This document shows, piece by piece, positions 17,301 to 26,515 of a DNA stretch of 64,000 bases (the stretch's first letter is position 1; every line of letters begins with the position of its first letter). The stretch lies in NCBI GenBank assembly GCA_016714225.1, contig JADJNS010000021.1, forward strand, positions 205,781 to 269,780, read 5' to 3'. The notes beneath the pieces were generated by a model, which searched no databases, was not told where the DNA came from, and saw nothing but the letters and a program-made list of their open reading frames with translations. The stretch is from Archangiaceae bacterium. GTDB taxonomy: Bacteria; Myxococcota; Myxococcia; Myxococcales; Myxococcaceae. The translations under genes were made by a program, and so were the position numbers.

Positions 17301-17325
17301 CCCCTCTCCCCTCGTGGGAGAGGGG
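17301..17325. repeat. REP-like hairpin CCCCTCTCCC/GGGAGAGGGG
   Basis: Perfect 10-bp stem with loop CTCGT, followed by ACGGGGGTGAGG. Strings of this shape recur as short intergenic repeats in many high-GC proteobacteria. It sits in the 94-base gap between the glycosyltransferase and anti-sigma genes and may also end transcription. Confidence 0.7.
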
Positions 17326-17356
17326 ACGGGGGTGAGGAGGCGCGAGCACTACCGCT

Positions 17357-17773
17357 TCAAGGCGTACCGCCCGACGTCTCGCCGCCGGCCCACGCCGGCA
17401 CTGCCGGCTGAGCCCGCACGAAGTCGCCGGCATCGGCGAACATCACCGCGGGCTCGGCCACCACCGCCCGTGGAAACCGGGCGACGAAGAACGCCAGCGC
17501 CATCGCGGCTGCGACCGCCACCGCCACGAAGCGAGGCGAAGGCAGCACCAACGAAGCGCGAGCCGCCACGGGCGCCACCAGCGCGTCGGCCCGCATGCCG
17601 CAGCGCCGCTCGGCCGCCATCGAGCGCAGCGAGACCTCGAGCCGCGCCTCGCGCGTCACCGCGGCCGCGCAGGGCTCGCAGCCCTCACAGTGCGCCTCGA
17701 GCCACTCGGCGCGCGGCCCGGCCAGCCGGCCCGACACCAACAGCTCCAGCTCCATCGCGGTGGCGTGCATCAC
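17357..17773 (-). CDS. zinc-finger anti-sigma factor
   Basis: A 138-residue protein. The N-terminal half holds the anti-sigma zinc-binding motif as HCEGCEPC (residues ~28-35). One membrane helix (SPRFVAVAVAAAMALAFFVARF, ~80-101) is followed by a short periplasmic tail. It would hold the adjacent ECF sigma factor inactive at the inner membrane until a periplasmic signal releases it. Its start overlaps the sigma stop by four bases, the usual sigma/anti-sigma coupling. The periplasmic sensor part is short (~37 residues). Confidence 0.85.
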   Translation of the reverse strand: MMHATAMELELLVSGRLAGPRAEWLEAHCEGCEPCAAAVTREARLEVSLRSMAAERRCGMRADALVAPVAARASLVLPSPRFVAVAVAAAMALAFFVARFPRAVVAEPAVMFADAGDFVRAQPAVPAWAGGETSGGTP

Positions 17774-18303
17774 GGGGTCTCCTTCACCGCGAGGCGCAGG
17801 CGCGCTCGCACTTCACACAGCGCCTGCCGCAGGCGCTGCAGCGAGATGCCCGACTGCTCGGCCAGCGCGGCGTGCGGGGTGTCAGGGTTGGCGAGCGCCA
17901 GCTCGAACAGCGCCCGGGCCCGAGGCGGGCAGCGCTCGAGGGCCTGCTCGACCTGGTCGACCAGCTGGCGGGCCACCGCCCGGTCTTCGGGAGACGCCCG
18001 CGGGTCGGCCCGCTGCAGCGTCTCTTCGCCGATCGGCGCGACCCTGGCCCTGCGGCGGTGCTCTTCGAGCGCGAGGAACTTCGCCTGGGTGATGGCCAGC
18101 CCGGGCAGCTGCAGCACGTCGAGCCGGCCGGCCCGCCACTGCTCGTACAGCCGGGCCCAGGTGTCGTGGCAGAGCTCGCGCGCCGCGCGCGGCGTGAGGC
18201 CCGCCGACAGCAGCGAGAGGAAGACAGCGTGGTCGTACCGCCGAATGAGCCCGGCCCACGCGGTGGGCGTGAGCTCGTCGGCGCTGGCCACGATTGAGTT
18301 CAT
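17770..18303 (-). CDS. ECF-type RNA polymerase sigma factor
   Basis: A 177-residue protein with region 2 (LIRRYDHAVFLSLLSAGLTPRAARELCHDTWARLYEQW) and region 4 (ALERCPPRARALFELALANPDTPHAALAEQSGISLQRLRQALCEVRARL) of the extracytoplasmic-function family. Region 4 is a helix-turn-helix that would read the -35 element. It is the first gene of the sigma/anti-sigma pair. The regulon is unknown; no obvious ECF promoter was identified upstream. Confidence 0.88.
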   Translation of the reverse strand: MNSIVASADELTPTAWAGLIRRYDHAVFLSLLSAGLTPRAARELCHDTWARLYEQWRAGRLDVLQLPGLAITQAKFLALEEHRRRARVAPIGEETLQRADPRASPEDRAVARQLVDQVEQALERCPPRARALFELALANPDTPHAALAEQSGISLQRLRQALCEVRARLRLAVKETP

Positions 18304-18355
18304 TGGCCCCCAGAACGCGCCGGCCGCGCGGGCATATCGGGTACTACCTGAAGCG

Positions 18356-18751
18356 CTAGAAGGCGGTCGAGCCCCAGGGCATGCGGCCGATGGCGAAAAG
18401 GCCGGCGGAGATCAGCACCAGCGCACCGCCCACGCCGATCAGCGGCCGCACCCAGTTGGGCGAGGCCGAGCGGCGGTTCTTCGACAGCATCACCTGCGCC
18501 AGCACCACGGCGGGCACCATCATCGCGACGTGGCCGATGTCGCGCTTCTGCCACAGCCCCATCGCCGCGACCGCCACGCCGATCAGCACCTGCAGGTGCA
18601 GGCAGCCGGCGAAGATCGAGCCGACGACGCGACCGGGTCTGGTGAAGGGCTGCTTCTGCATCAGCCCCGCGAAGCACATCGCGATCAAGGTCAACCCGAC
18701 CAGCAGCACCACGTACCGCAGCCCCGAATGCGCCTGATAGAGGAAGCTCAC
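18356..18751 (-). CDS. small four-helix membrane protein
   Basis: A 131-residue protein with four hydrophobic helices and a conserved-looking start SFLYQAHSGLRYVVLLVG. The GTG start at 18751 overlaps the stop of the NAPE-PLD-like gene (GTGA), which favours translational coupling. The His near the first helix and in KRDIGHVAMM resembles cytochrome-b-type or CopD-like membrane proteins, but heme or copper binding is not established. Proteins with this opening are known as uncharacterised families in several phyla. Confidence 0.65.
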   Translation of the reverse strand: MSFLYQAHSGLRYVVLLVGLTLIAMCFAGLMQKQPFTRPGRVVGSIFAGCLHLQVLIGVAVAAMGLWQKRDIGHVAMMVPAVVLAQVMLSKNRRSASPNWVRPLIGVGGALVLISAGLFAIGRMPWGSTAF

Positions 18752-19830
18752 GCGCCGTCGCCAATAGCACGGCTCGAGCGCCCGCGTTCGACCGCTTTCA
18801 CCGCGCGCCACCACGGGTCGAGGCCCTGGTAGTGGTGGGGTTCGGTCGGCGAGCCGAGCAGCGGCATCACCAGCTGGGCGCCCTTCCTGGGGGCCAGCTC
18901 GAACAGCGTCTCGGCCGGCTCGTCCCACGCGTGCAGGGCGAGGTTGAAGGTGCCCCAGTGCACCGGCAGCAAGAGCCCACCGCCGAGCAGCTCGAGCGCC
19001 TCGAGCGCGTTGGCGGGCCCGAGGTGAATGGCCCCCCAGCTGGGGTGCCACGCACCGATCTCGAGCATCACCGCGTCGAACGGCCCCAGCCGCTGGCGAA
19101 TCTCGGCGTACTCACCGGTGAGCCCGGTGTCGCCGCTGAAGAACACCGAGTGCTTCGGTCCCCTCATGGCGAACGACGACCAGAGCGTGCGGTTGCGGTC
19201 GCTCACCCCGCGCCCCGAGAAGTGCTGTGACGGCGCGGCGGTGAGGGTCACCCCGGTGCCGGGAACCGCGGCGCGCTCCCACCAGTCGAGCTCGGTGATG
19301 CGCTCGTGCGGCACCCCCATGCGCTCGAGGTGGCTGCCCACGCCGAGCGAGGTGAAGAACGGCACTTCGAGCTTCGCCAGGCGCTCGATCGACCAGCGGT
19401 CGAGGTGGTCGTAGTGGTCGTGCGAGACGATGATCGCGTCGAGCGCGGGCAGCTGCTCGAGGGTCACCGGCACCGGCTGAAAGCGCTTCGGCCCCACCAG
19501 GCGCACCGGCGAGATGCGCTCGCCCCACACCGGGTCGGTGAGAATGCGGGCGCCGTCGAGCTCGACCAGCACCGTCGAGTGACCCAGCCAGGTGAGCCGC
19601 AGCCCCGAGTCGGGCTTGCGCTGCCACAGCTCCAGCGGGCTGGTCGACGGCAGCCGAGCGGGCGGCTGGCGCTGCTGCCCGCCGGCGAAGTACTCGCCCA
19701 TGGTGGCGAAGGTGCTGCCCTTGAGGTCGGGCCCCACCCCCGAGGTGTTGCGAAAGGAGCCGCCCTCGAACTGCTTCGAGGCCTTGACCCGCTCGAGCCG
19801 CAGGCCATGCGCCCTGGTGATCGCCTTCAT
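18748..19830 (-). CDS. metallo-beta-lactamase-fold hydrolase, NAPE-PLD-like
   Basis: A 360-residue protein with the zinc site VSHDHYDHLD, the upstream strand LRLTWLGHSTVLVELDGARILTDPVWGERISPV, and downstream FFSGDTGLTGEY and LPVHWGTFNLALHAWDEP. The combination is diagnostic of the N-acylphosphatidylethanolamine phospholipase D / UlaG-like branch, not of true beta-lactamases. It probably cleaves a phosphodiester in a phospholipid head group. It is the first gene of a two-gene unit with the small membrane protein and is divergent from dnaX. Confidence 0.85.
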   Translation of the reverse strand: MKAITRAHGLRLERVKASKQFEGGSFRNTSGVGPDLKGSTFATMGEYFAGGQQRQPPARLPSTSPLELWQRKPDSGLRLTWLGHSTVLVELDGARILTDPVWGERISPVRLVGPKRFQPVPVTLEQLPALDAIIVSHDHYDHLDRWSIERLAKLEVPFFTSLGVGSHLERMGVPHERITELDWWERAAVPGTGVTLTAAPSQHFSGRGVSDRNRTLWSSFAMRGPKHSVFFSGDTGLTGEYAEIRQRLGPFDAVMLEIGAWHPSWGAIHLGPANALEALELLGGGLLLPVHWGTFNLALHAWDEPAETLFELAPRKGAQLVMPLLGSPTEPHHYQGLDPWWRAVKAVERGRSSRAIGDGA

Positions 19831-19963
19831 GCCGACTGTCTAGTCGAGGCGAGCTCGGCTTCGCTCGCGCGTGCCGCGTTCGTCACGTTTCTTCACGAAC
19901 GTGAGCCGCCGCCGGCGGCGATTTCTCGGCTCGGGCGCGCCACGCCCTGCTACATAACGACAC

Positions 19964-21827
19964 ATGAGCTACACGGTTCTCGCCCGGAAGTACCGGCCCC
20001 AGGCCTTCGAAGAAATGACCGGCCAGGAGCACGTGGTGAAGACCGTCGAGAACGCGCTGAAGCTCGATCGCGTCGCCCACGCGTACCTGTTCTGTGGCCC
20101 GCGCGGCGTGGGCAAGACCACCGCGGCGCGGCTGCTGGCGCGCGCGCTCAACTGTGAGAAGGGCCCCACGCCGCACCCCTGTGGAGTGTGCAAGGCGTGC
20201 ACCGAGATTCGCGACGGGGTCTCGCCCGACGTGGCCGAGATCGACGGCGCCTCGAACAACGGCGTCGAGAACGTGCGCGAGATTCGCGAGAACGCGAAGT
20301 ACCTGCCGTCGGGCTCGCGTCACAAGATCTACATCATCGACGAGGTGCACATGCTCTCGGGCGCCGCGTTCAACGCGCTGCTCAAGACGCTCGAAGAGCC
20401 GCCGGGTCACGTGAAGTTCATCTTCGCCACCACCGAGCCGCACAAGCTGCCCGACACCATCATCTCGCGCTGCCAGCGCCACAACTTCCGCCGCATCTCG
20501 TCGGCCGCGATGCTCAAGCGCCTGAAAGACATCTGCGGCCTCGAGAAGGTCAACGTCACCGACCGCTCGCTCGCGCTGATCGTGCGCCAGAGCGAAGGTG
20601 GCATGCGCGACGCTCTCTCGCTGCTCGACCAGGTGCTCTCGGCGTGCGGCACCTCGCCCACCGACGCCGAGGTGGCCGAGGCGCTCGGCGCCATCGACCG
20701 CACCGTGGTGCACGCGTTCGCCGAAGGGCTGGTGCGCCGCGACAGCAAGGTGCTGCTCGAGAAGACCGAAGAGGTGTGGAACCTCGGCATCGACATGCGC
20801 CGGCTGGCCGACGAGCTCGCGCTGCATTTGCGGCACATCTTCGTGGCCAAGGCGACTGGGGTGGCGCCCGACGAGCTCGCCGACAGCGAGCGCGAAGCGG
20901 TGCTCGCCCTCTCGCGCGAGGCCGACGCCGCCACCCTCGCCCGCCTGTTCGACGTGGTGCACTCCGCCAGCTGGGAGATCTCCCGGGCCCCGCAGCCGCG
21001 GCTCGCGCTCGAGGTCACCCTGCTCAAGGCGGTGCAGCTCGCGCCGGCGTCGTCGCTGCCCGATCTCATCGCCCGCGTCGAGAAGCTCGCCGGTGGCGGA
21101 ACCGCTGCCGCAGCGAGCGGCGTGAAGCTGCAACAGCCCGGGGCGCCAGGAGGTCGCCCCGGCTCCTCGAACTTTCGCGCCTGAAGCAAGAGCGCCCGCA
21201 GCACCCACTCCGGTCACGGCCCCACGCCTGACGCCCGCGCCCGCGCCCGTGCCGGCAAGAATCCCCATCGCGACCTCAGCCGAAGGCTGCGCGAGCGGCG
21301 ACTGCCTCCCCGAAGCAACCGACACCCCCGAAGCGGCGGCGGAAGAAGCCGAGGTCGCCTCGACCCAAGCGCTCCCCGCCGCCGAGCGGTGGAAGGCGGC
21401 CGTCGAGGCGGTTCGCCTGGCGAACCCCCGCATCGGCAAGTCGCTCTCGTACGGGCGAATGATCTCCATCGCCGGCGGCGACGTGCGCCTGGCCTTCCCC
21501 ACCGACGCGGGCTTCCACCGCGCCACCGTCTTCGGCCACGCCCGCGCCGAGCTCGAGAAGCACATCTCCAAGCGGCTGGGCGAGACCCTCAAAATCGTCG
21601 AAGAGAAGTCCGACGCGGCGTGGCAGCAGGCCGGGCGCAGCGTCGCCGAGCAAGAGGCGGCCGAGAAGGCGACCCGCGAGAAGGCCATCGAAGCGAAGGT
21701 GCGCCAGAACCCCGCGGTGCTCTCGGTGCTCAAGGTGCTGGGAGGCACGCTCGAGCACGTGCAGGTGCTCGAGCCGGCGTCGCGCACCGAAGAAGCGGTT
21801 CCTGCCACGCCCGACGAAGACGCCTGA
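19964..21827 (+). CDS. dnaX: DNA polymerase III tau/gamma subunit, split by a frame change
   Basis: Clamp-loader ATPase. Part one (406 residues to the TGA at 21182-21184) holds the AAA+ core: P-loop GPRGVGKT (45-52), zinc ligands Cys64/73/76/79, Walker B IIDEVHM and the SRC Arg-finger. Part two, open from 21126 to 21827 in the +1 frame, is the Ala/Pro linker plus the tau C-terminal domain (WKAAVEAVRLANPRIGKSLSYGRM...). Joined, the protein would be about 620 residues, normal for tau. The overlap at 21126-21184 contains AGGAGG at 21148-21153 just before CGC-CCC. Programmed +1 frameshifting, giving gamma and tau, is one possibility; a base-calling indel is the other. First gene of dnaX-ybaB-recR. 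Confidence 0.9.
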
Positions 21828-21844
21828 TATAGAGCCTTGCCACC

Positions 21845-22162
21845 ATGCCCGGCGTCGACCTGAACTTCCTCATGCGGCAGGCCAAGGAGATCACCTCCAA
21901 GGTCGAGAAACGTAAAACCGAGCTCGCCAACGAGACCGTCGAAGGCAAGGCCGGCGACGGCCTGGTGGTGGCCACCGCCAACGGCGTGCAAGAGCTCAAG
22001 GGGCTCAAGATCGACAAGAAGGCGATCGACCCCAACGACACCGCGATGCTCGAAGATCTGATCATCGCCGCGGTGAACGCCGCGCTCACCCAGAGCCGCG
22101 ATCACATGCAGAAAGAGCTCGGCAAGATCTCGGGCGGCATCAAGCTCCCCGGTCTGATGTGA
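21845..22162 (+). CDS. ybaB: YbaB/EbfC nucleoid-associated protein
   Basis: A 105-residue protein with the family pattern: N-terminal helix (FLMRQAKEITSKVEKRKTEL), a small sheet (GLVVATANGVQELKGLKID) and a C-terminal helix ending in LPGLM. Family members form dimeric tweezers that bind DNA and affect nucleoid shape and replication restart. The usual start, with M...L..Q.q.mq, is slightly altered. The gene sits between dnaX and recR as in most bacteria, 17 bases after dnaX. Confidence 0.93.
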   Translation: MPGVDLNFLMRQAKEITSKVEKRKTELANETVEGKAGDGLVVATANGVQELKGLKIDKKAIDPNDTAMLEDLIIAAVNAALTQSRDHMQKELGKISGGIKLPGLM

Positions 22163-22163
22163 C

Positions 22164-22787
22164 GTGACGCCGGACGCGCTCAATCGCCTGGTCGCGCAGC
22201 TGTCGAAGCTCCCCGGCATCGGCGAGAAGACCGCCCAGCGGCTCGCCTTTCACGTGCTGCGCTCGCCGCCCGAGTACGCGCGCAACCTGAGCCAGGCGCT
22301 GCTCGAGGTGGTCGACAAGGTGCGCTTGTGCCCGCGCTGCTTCAGCCTCACCGACGGCCCCACCGATCAGCCGTGCGGCTTCTGCACCGACACGCGGCGC
22401 GACGACAAGGTGCTGTGCGTGGTCGAGGGCATCGCCGACGAGCTGGCCATCGAGCGCACCCGCGAGTTCCGCGGCCGCTACCACGTGCTCCACGGCGTGC
22501 TCTCTCCGCTCGAGGGCGTGGGCCCCGATCAGCTGCGCATTCGCGAGCTGCTGGTGCGCCTCGAGAGCGGGGCCATCGACGAGGTCATCGTCGCCACCAA
22601 CCCCGACGTCGAGGGTGAAGCGACCGCGCTCTACCTGGTGCGCCTGCTCAGGCCGATGGGCATCAAGGTGACCCGCCTGGCCCAGGGCATCCCCATGGGG
22701 GGAGACCTCGAGTACGCCGATCAGGCGACGCTGGCGCGGGCCCTGGCCGCGCGCCGCGATCTCGAGCCTCGCGTTCGGGTGCGATGA
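22164..22787 (+). CDS. recR: recombination protein RecR
   Basis: A 207-residue protein with a helix-hairpin-helix (LSKLPGIGEKTAQRLAFHVL), a four-Cys zinc finger (Cys56, 59, 71, 74 in CPRC...CGFC), a Toprim domain (VLCVVEGIADELAIE ... EVIVATNPDVEGEATALYL) and the C-terminal GIPMGGDLEYAD. It acts with RecO/RecF in daughter-strand gap repair. The GTG start at 22164 lies 1 base beyond the ybaB stop. It converges on the kinase gene with 27 bases between. Confidence 0.95.
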   Translation: MTPDALNRLVAQLSKLPGIGEKTAQRLAFHVLRSPPEYARNLSQALLEVVDKVRLCPRCFSLTDGPTDQPCGFCTDTRRDDKVLCVVEGIADELAIERTREFRGRYHVLHGVLSPLEGVGPDQLRIRELLVRLESGAIDEVIVATNPDVEGEATALYLVRLLRPMGIKVTRLAQGIPMGGDLEYADQATLARALAARRDLEPRVRVR

Positions 22788-22814
22788 GCACCAGAATGCC
22801 GAGACACATCGGCT

Positions 22815-24560
22815 TCACCGCTTCACGCTCCACTGCAGCGGCAGGTTCGCGGTGGCGTCGCCCCCGGTGTAGCAGGGCACCCGAATCGACTTGATGCGCT
22901 CTTCCACGCAGCCCGACACCTTGGTGCCCGGCATGTCGGTCTGCGCCTCCGAGATGCGGCCGGCGGTCGAGATGCGAAACTTCACCAGCAGCTTGCCCTG
23001 ATCTTCGGGCAGCTCGGCCTTGTAGCGATCGAAGCAGGTGGTGATGTCGGAGTAGCGGTCTTTGATGGCGCGCATCACCATCTGGGTGGGCTTCACGTTC
23101 GGCGGGCACCGGGGGGGCGGGTTCGCCACCACCACCGCGCCCGCATCGACCACCGCCGGCACCGGCACCGGCAGCGCCCCCGCGTCGACGGGCTCGTCTT
23201 TCACTCCCGCGTCGACCTGCACCATGGGCAGCTGCACCTCGGGCCCGCCCGCGTCGGGCAAAGCACCCTGCTGCTTGAGCCCGTAGAGCGCCGCCAGCAC
23301 CCCACCGCCCGCCACCAGCACGCCCACGCCCACCAGCGCCCCGATGGCCGCGGCGCCCAGCCGCTGGCGCTTGCGATCGGCCACCACGCTGGGAGAGGTG
23401 CCGATGGCCTTGGTGGGCACGTCGGGGCTGGCGAAGCGCTGTGGCCCTGAAGCGCCCGCGCTGGTGTTGCTGGGGTCGGTCTTGGGCGACGACGGGTTCA
23501 CGTAGCCCGGCACGTCCCAGCCCTTGCCGGCGAGATCAGGCAGCGAGTCGATGCGGGTCTTCGAAGCCACCCGCTCGGGCCCGAAGAACGAGTGCATGAA
23601 CATCGAGAGCTGGCTGTGCCCGCTCGCCGAGGTGGTCGACGCGAGAAACTTCTCGAGCTCGACCGCAAGGTCGGCGGCGCTCTGGTAGCGCAGCGCCGGG
23701 TCGAGCTGCAGCGCCTTCTGCACGATCATCTCCAGCTCGACCGGCAGGTCGGGCCGGGCCTGGCGCGGCGGGGTGTAGTCGACCTGCAGCACCGCGTTGA
23801 GAATCGCCAGGTCGTTGTCGCGCGCGAAGGGGCGAATGTTGGTGAGCGCTTCGTACAGCGACACGCCCAGCGAGAACACGTCGGCGCGGCGATCGACCTG
23901 CCCCGAGCGGGCCTGCTCGGGCGCCATGTACATGTACTTGCCCTTCACCACCCCGGCCGTGGTGTTGGTGACGCGCGACTCGGCCTTGGCGATGCCGAAG
24001 TCGAGCACCTTCACCGTGCCGGTGTAGGTCACGAAGATGTTCGAGGGCGAGATGTCGCGGTGAACGATGTTGAGCGGCTTGCCCTGCGCGTCGGTGAACG
24101 AGTGCGCGAAGTCGAGCCCGCGCGCCGCCTCGGCCAGCACCCGCAGCGAGACGTTGAGCGGCACGTACTCGCGGCGCCGCGCGCTGGTGCGCAGCATGGT
24201 CGAGAAGTCCTCGCCGGCGAGGTACTCCATGCAGATGTAGTAGCAGCCGTCGGCGTGACCCAGATCAGAGATGGTCACGATGTTGGGGTGCGACAGCCGC
24301 GCCGTGAGCCGCGCCTCGTCGAGGAACATCGAGACGAAGTCCGGCACGCTCGAGAGGTGCTGGAGCATGCGCTTGATGACGACGTTCTTCTCGAACCCTT
24401 CGACGCCCACCTGCTTGGCGAGAAAGATCTCGGCCATGCCGCCCTCGGCCAGCTTCCTCACCAGGAAGTACTTGCCGAACGGGCGAACGGCCATCGGCCC
24501 GATGGGATCGCGCGAGGGCGCATCAGCGCCGCCCTTGCCCCCGCCCGTCGCCGTCGTCAT
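22815..24560 (-). CDS. Ser/Thr protein kinase with periplasmic AgmX/GltG-type C-terminal domain
   Basis: A 581-residue membrane kinase. The catalytic domain covers residues ~28-310: glycine loop LAEGGMAEIFLA, Lys63 in VVIKRM, catalytic HRD (167-169) and DFG (187-189), all intact. After a linker, one membrane helix lies at ~401-425, then a Pro/Val/Asp-Ala linker and a C-terminal ~95-residue domain with Cys509, Cys551 and Cys563. Its pattern 'CFDRYK....GKLLVKFRIS.AGRISEA' matches the C-terminal TonB-like domain of AgmX/GltG proteins (compare the GltG-like protein here). The last gene of a leftward trio; its start overlaps... rather, its ATG lies at the very end of the trio, 4 bases overlapping the FecR gene stop. 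Confidence 0.88.
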   Translation of the reverse strand: MTTATGGGKGGADAPSRDPIGPMAVRPFGKYFLVRKLAEGGMAEIFLAKQVGVEGFEKNVVIKRMLQHLSSVPDFVSMFLDEARLTARLSHPNIVTISDLGHADGCYYICMEYLAGEDFSTMLRTSARRREYVPLNVSLRVLAEAARGLDFAHSFTDAQGKPLNIVHRDISPSNIFVTYTGTVKVLDFGIAKAESRVTNTTAGVVKGKYMYMAPEQARSGQVDRRADVFSLGVSLYEALTNIRPFARDNDLAILNAVLQVDYTPPRQARPDLPVELEMIVQKALQLDPALRYQSAADLAVELEKFLASTTSASGHSQLSMFMHSFFGPERVASKTRIDSLPDLAGKGWDVPGYVNPSSPKTDPSNTSAGASGPQRFASPDVPTKAIGTSPSVVADRKRQRLGAAAIGALVGVGVLVAGGGVLAALYGLKQQGALPDAGGPEVQLPMVQVDAGVKDEPVDAGALPVPVPAVVDAGAVVVANPPPRCPPNVKPTQMVMRAIKDRYSDITTCFDRYKAELPEDQGKLLVKFRISTAGRISEAQTDMPGTKVSGCVEERIKSIRVPCYTGGDATANLPLQWSVKR

Positions 24561-26515
24561 TTGCCTCTTCGCACCTTGCGCACGGTGTAGACCTCGCTGG
24601 CCCCGTTCACCATGCGGAAGACCAGGAGCCCGGCCCCCATTGGAGCCACTTCCGTGTCGAAACGCGACTTTTCGTCGAGCTGAACCGGCTTGCCGTTGAT
24701 CTGCACCTTCGCGCCGATCGGCGCCACCCCCTGGCAGCGCACCTTCGGCCCACCCGGGTCACCGTTCTTCGGGCTTCGAATGGTGAGCCCCTGCACCGCG
24801 TTGTCGTAGGTGATGAGCAGCCGCTTCATCGCGCCCGCGCTGCCCACCTCGGTGCCCTTGGCGTCGAGGTAGCTCAGGCTCCACAGGTACTCGCCCTCGC
24901 CCAGCGCACCCTCGGGCAGCAGCAGCCGGTCTTCGCTCACCGACTTGTCGGCCACCGGGGTCTTCAGGTCTCCCTTGCGAAAGACCTGCACCTTGTACTT
25001 CGCCGCTTCGGCGTTGGCGGCCCACGTGAACGTCACCGCAGGCGGCTTGTCTTGAAAGAAGATGACGGTCTGCGGGTTGGCCTCGGGCACCTCGTTGCGC
25101 ACCCGCGCCAGGTCGGTCTGCCCCGCTTCGGGCGCGAACGACGCGCTGCCCTTGGCGACCTCTTTGTCGCCCTCGTCGAAGACGTGCCAGTACAGCGAGC
25201 CGCGCGGCGGAGCCTGCACGTTGAGAAAGCGCTGGTGCACCACCCCCGACACCAGCTTCTGCTTGTACGCCGGGTCGGTGGCCAGCTCGACGCGGTAGGG
25301 CTTCTCGGGCTCGCCCTCCCAGGTGATCGCCAGGCGCCCCGCCTGCCCCAGCACCTTCAGCGCCGAGCGCGACGGCAAGAGCACCTGCTCGCGTGACGGC
25401 TCTTCGCTCTTCACCGCCCCCTTGAGCGGAATGGTGGCCGTGCGGCCGCCGAACACCGTCGACGGCTCCTGGCCGTCGCGCTCGATCTTCACGTCGCCCG
25501 CCGACGAGACCAGCTCGTAGCCCTCTTTGGTGCGGCGCAGGGTGAACTGCGAGCCCTTGTCCGACGTCAGGCTCACCCCGCCGCTCAGGTTCAGCTTCTG
25601 CTTCACCGGCGACACCGCCGACAGCTCGCCCTTCTTGAAGTCGAACCCGGTCTCTTCGGCGGTCGCGCTCTTGCGCGCCTTTTCCATGGTGACCTCGGAG
25701 CCGCGCGCGAACGTGAGCTGCCCTTGCCCGTCGGGCGCCTGCATCACGATGCGGCCGTCTTTCACCCGAAACGAATCGCCCTCGGAGAGCGCGATGGTCT
25801 TCTTGGCGAGCGGCGCCCACGCCTTGTCGTCTTTGCGCTTGAGCTCGGCCCGGCCCGCGCCGGCGTTGATGATCACGTCGATCGGGTCGAGGTTCAGCTC
25901 TTTGAGCTCGCCCAGCCGCGCGGTCTTGCCCGCGCCGATCTGCGTCACCTTGCCGTCCGACGAGACCAGCTCGACGCCGCCCAGCTTCACGTCGACCTTG
26001 GCGCCCTTGGCGTCGACGGTGAGCGTCAGCTCGCTCTCGTCGGTGGTGCCCAACCGGGTGAAGCCGAACAGGGTGAGCAGGGTCACCTGCACCGGGTTGC
26101 CCAGCGGCTTCGACGGCGGCGCGGTCTCATTGCGGGTGAGCACCAGACCCTGCGCCACCGAGAGCACCAGGCCGCCCTCGCCCTCTTTGAGCTCGAAGCG
26201 GCCCTCGGGCCCCAGCTCGATGACCCGGCCGCCGGCGAAGCGCACCACCGCCTCGCTCTCGTCGCCGGTCTCGAGCGCGTCGCCCACGTAGAGGTAGCCG
26301 AGCTGCGCGGGGCCCTTCTTGCCGCCGCGCTCGATGGTCACCTTGCCCCTGGCGTTCTCGAGCAGCGCGCTGGCGGTCTTGGAGGGCGCAGCCGTGCCGG
26401 CGTCGCGCCCCGGGTCGCCGGGGTCGCCGCCGGTGCCGTCGGGGCAGCCGACCAGCGTCACCGCGAGCAACGCGGCCAGCGCCCACCGCCCCGCCTGGGC
26501 TCCCGCGACCCTCAC
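24557..26515 (-). CDS. FecR-domain lipoprotein
   Basis: A 652-residue predicted lipoprotein (lipobox TLVGC, Cys24). A FecR-like beta domain at ~45-160 (ARGKVTIERGGKKGPAQLGYLYVGDALETGDESEAVVRFAGGRVIELGPEG) is followed by a second, similar beta repeat around 215-330. The rest is beta-rich with fibronectin-type wording (PAVTFTWAANAEAAKYKVQVFRKG). It ends with a PEGA-like segment. The architecture suggests a periplasmic sensor or scaffold. Its 4-base overlaps with the genes on both sides (24557-24560 and 26512-26515) make it part of one translationally coupled trio. Confidence 0.78.
   Translation of the reverse strand: MRVAGAQAGRWALAALLAVTLVGCPDGTGGDPGDPGRDAGTAAPSKTASALLENARGKVTIERGGKKGPAQLGYLYVGDALETGDESEAVVRFAGGRVIELGPEGRFELKEGEGGLVLSVAQGLVLTRNETAPPSKPLGNPVQVTLLTLFGFTRLGTTDESELTLTVDAKGAKVDVKLGGVELVSSDGKVTQIGAGKTARLGELKELNLDPIDVIINAGAGRAELKRKDDKAWAPLAKKTIALSEGDSFRVKDGRIVMQAPDGQGQLTFARGSEVTMEKARKSATAEETGFDFKKGELSAVSPVKQKLNLSGGVSLTSDKGSQFTLRRTKEGYELVSSAGDVKIERDGQEPSTVFGGRTATIPLKGAVKSEEPSREQVLLPSRSALKVLGQAGRLAITWEGEPEKPYRVELATDPAYKQKLVSGVVHQRFLNVQAPPRGSLYWHVFDEGDKEVAKGSASFAPEAGQTDLARVRNEVPEANPQTVIFFQDKPPAVTFTWAANAEAAKYKVQVFRKGDLKTPVADKSVSEDRLLLPEGALGEGEYLWSLSYLDAKGTEVGSAGAMKRLLITYDNAVQGLTIRSPKNGDPGGPKVRCQGVAPIGAKVQINGKPVQLDEKSRFDTEVAPMGAGLLVFRMVNGASEVYTVRKVRRGK

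Noticed and set aside
13794..18297. Long plus-strand frames opposite the oxidoreductase, HupE-like, glycosyltransferase and sigma genes
   Set aside because: No family similarity, and they lie exactly opposite well-supported genes.
22815..24560. PASTA or other known sensor domain on the kinase
   Set aside because: The C-terminal domain lacks PASTA wording; the Cys-containing TonB-like pattern fits better.
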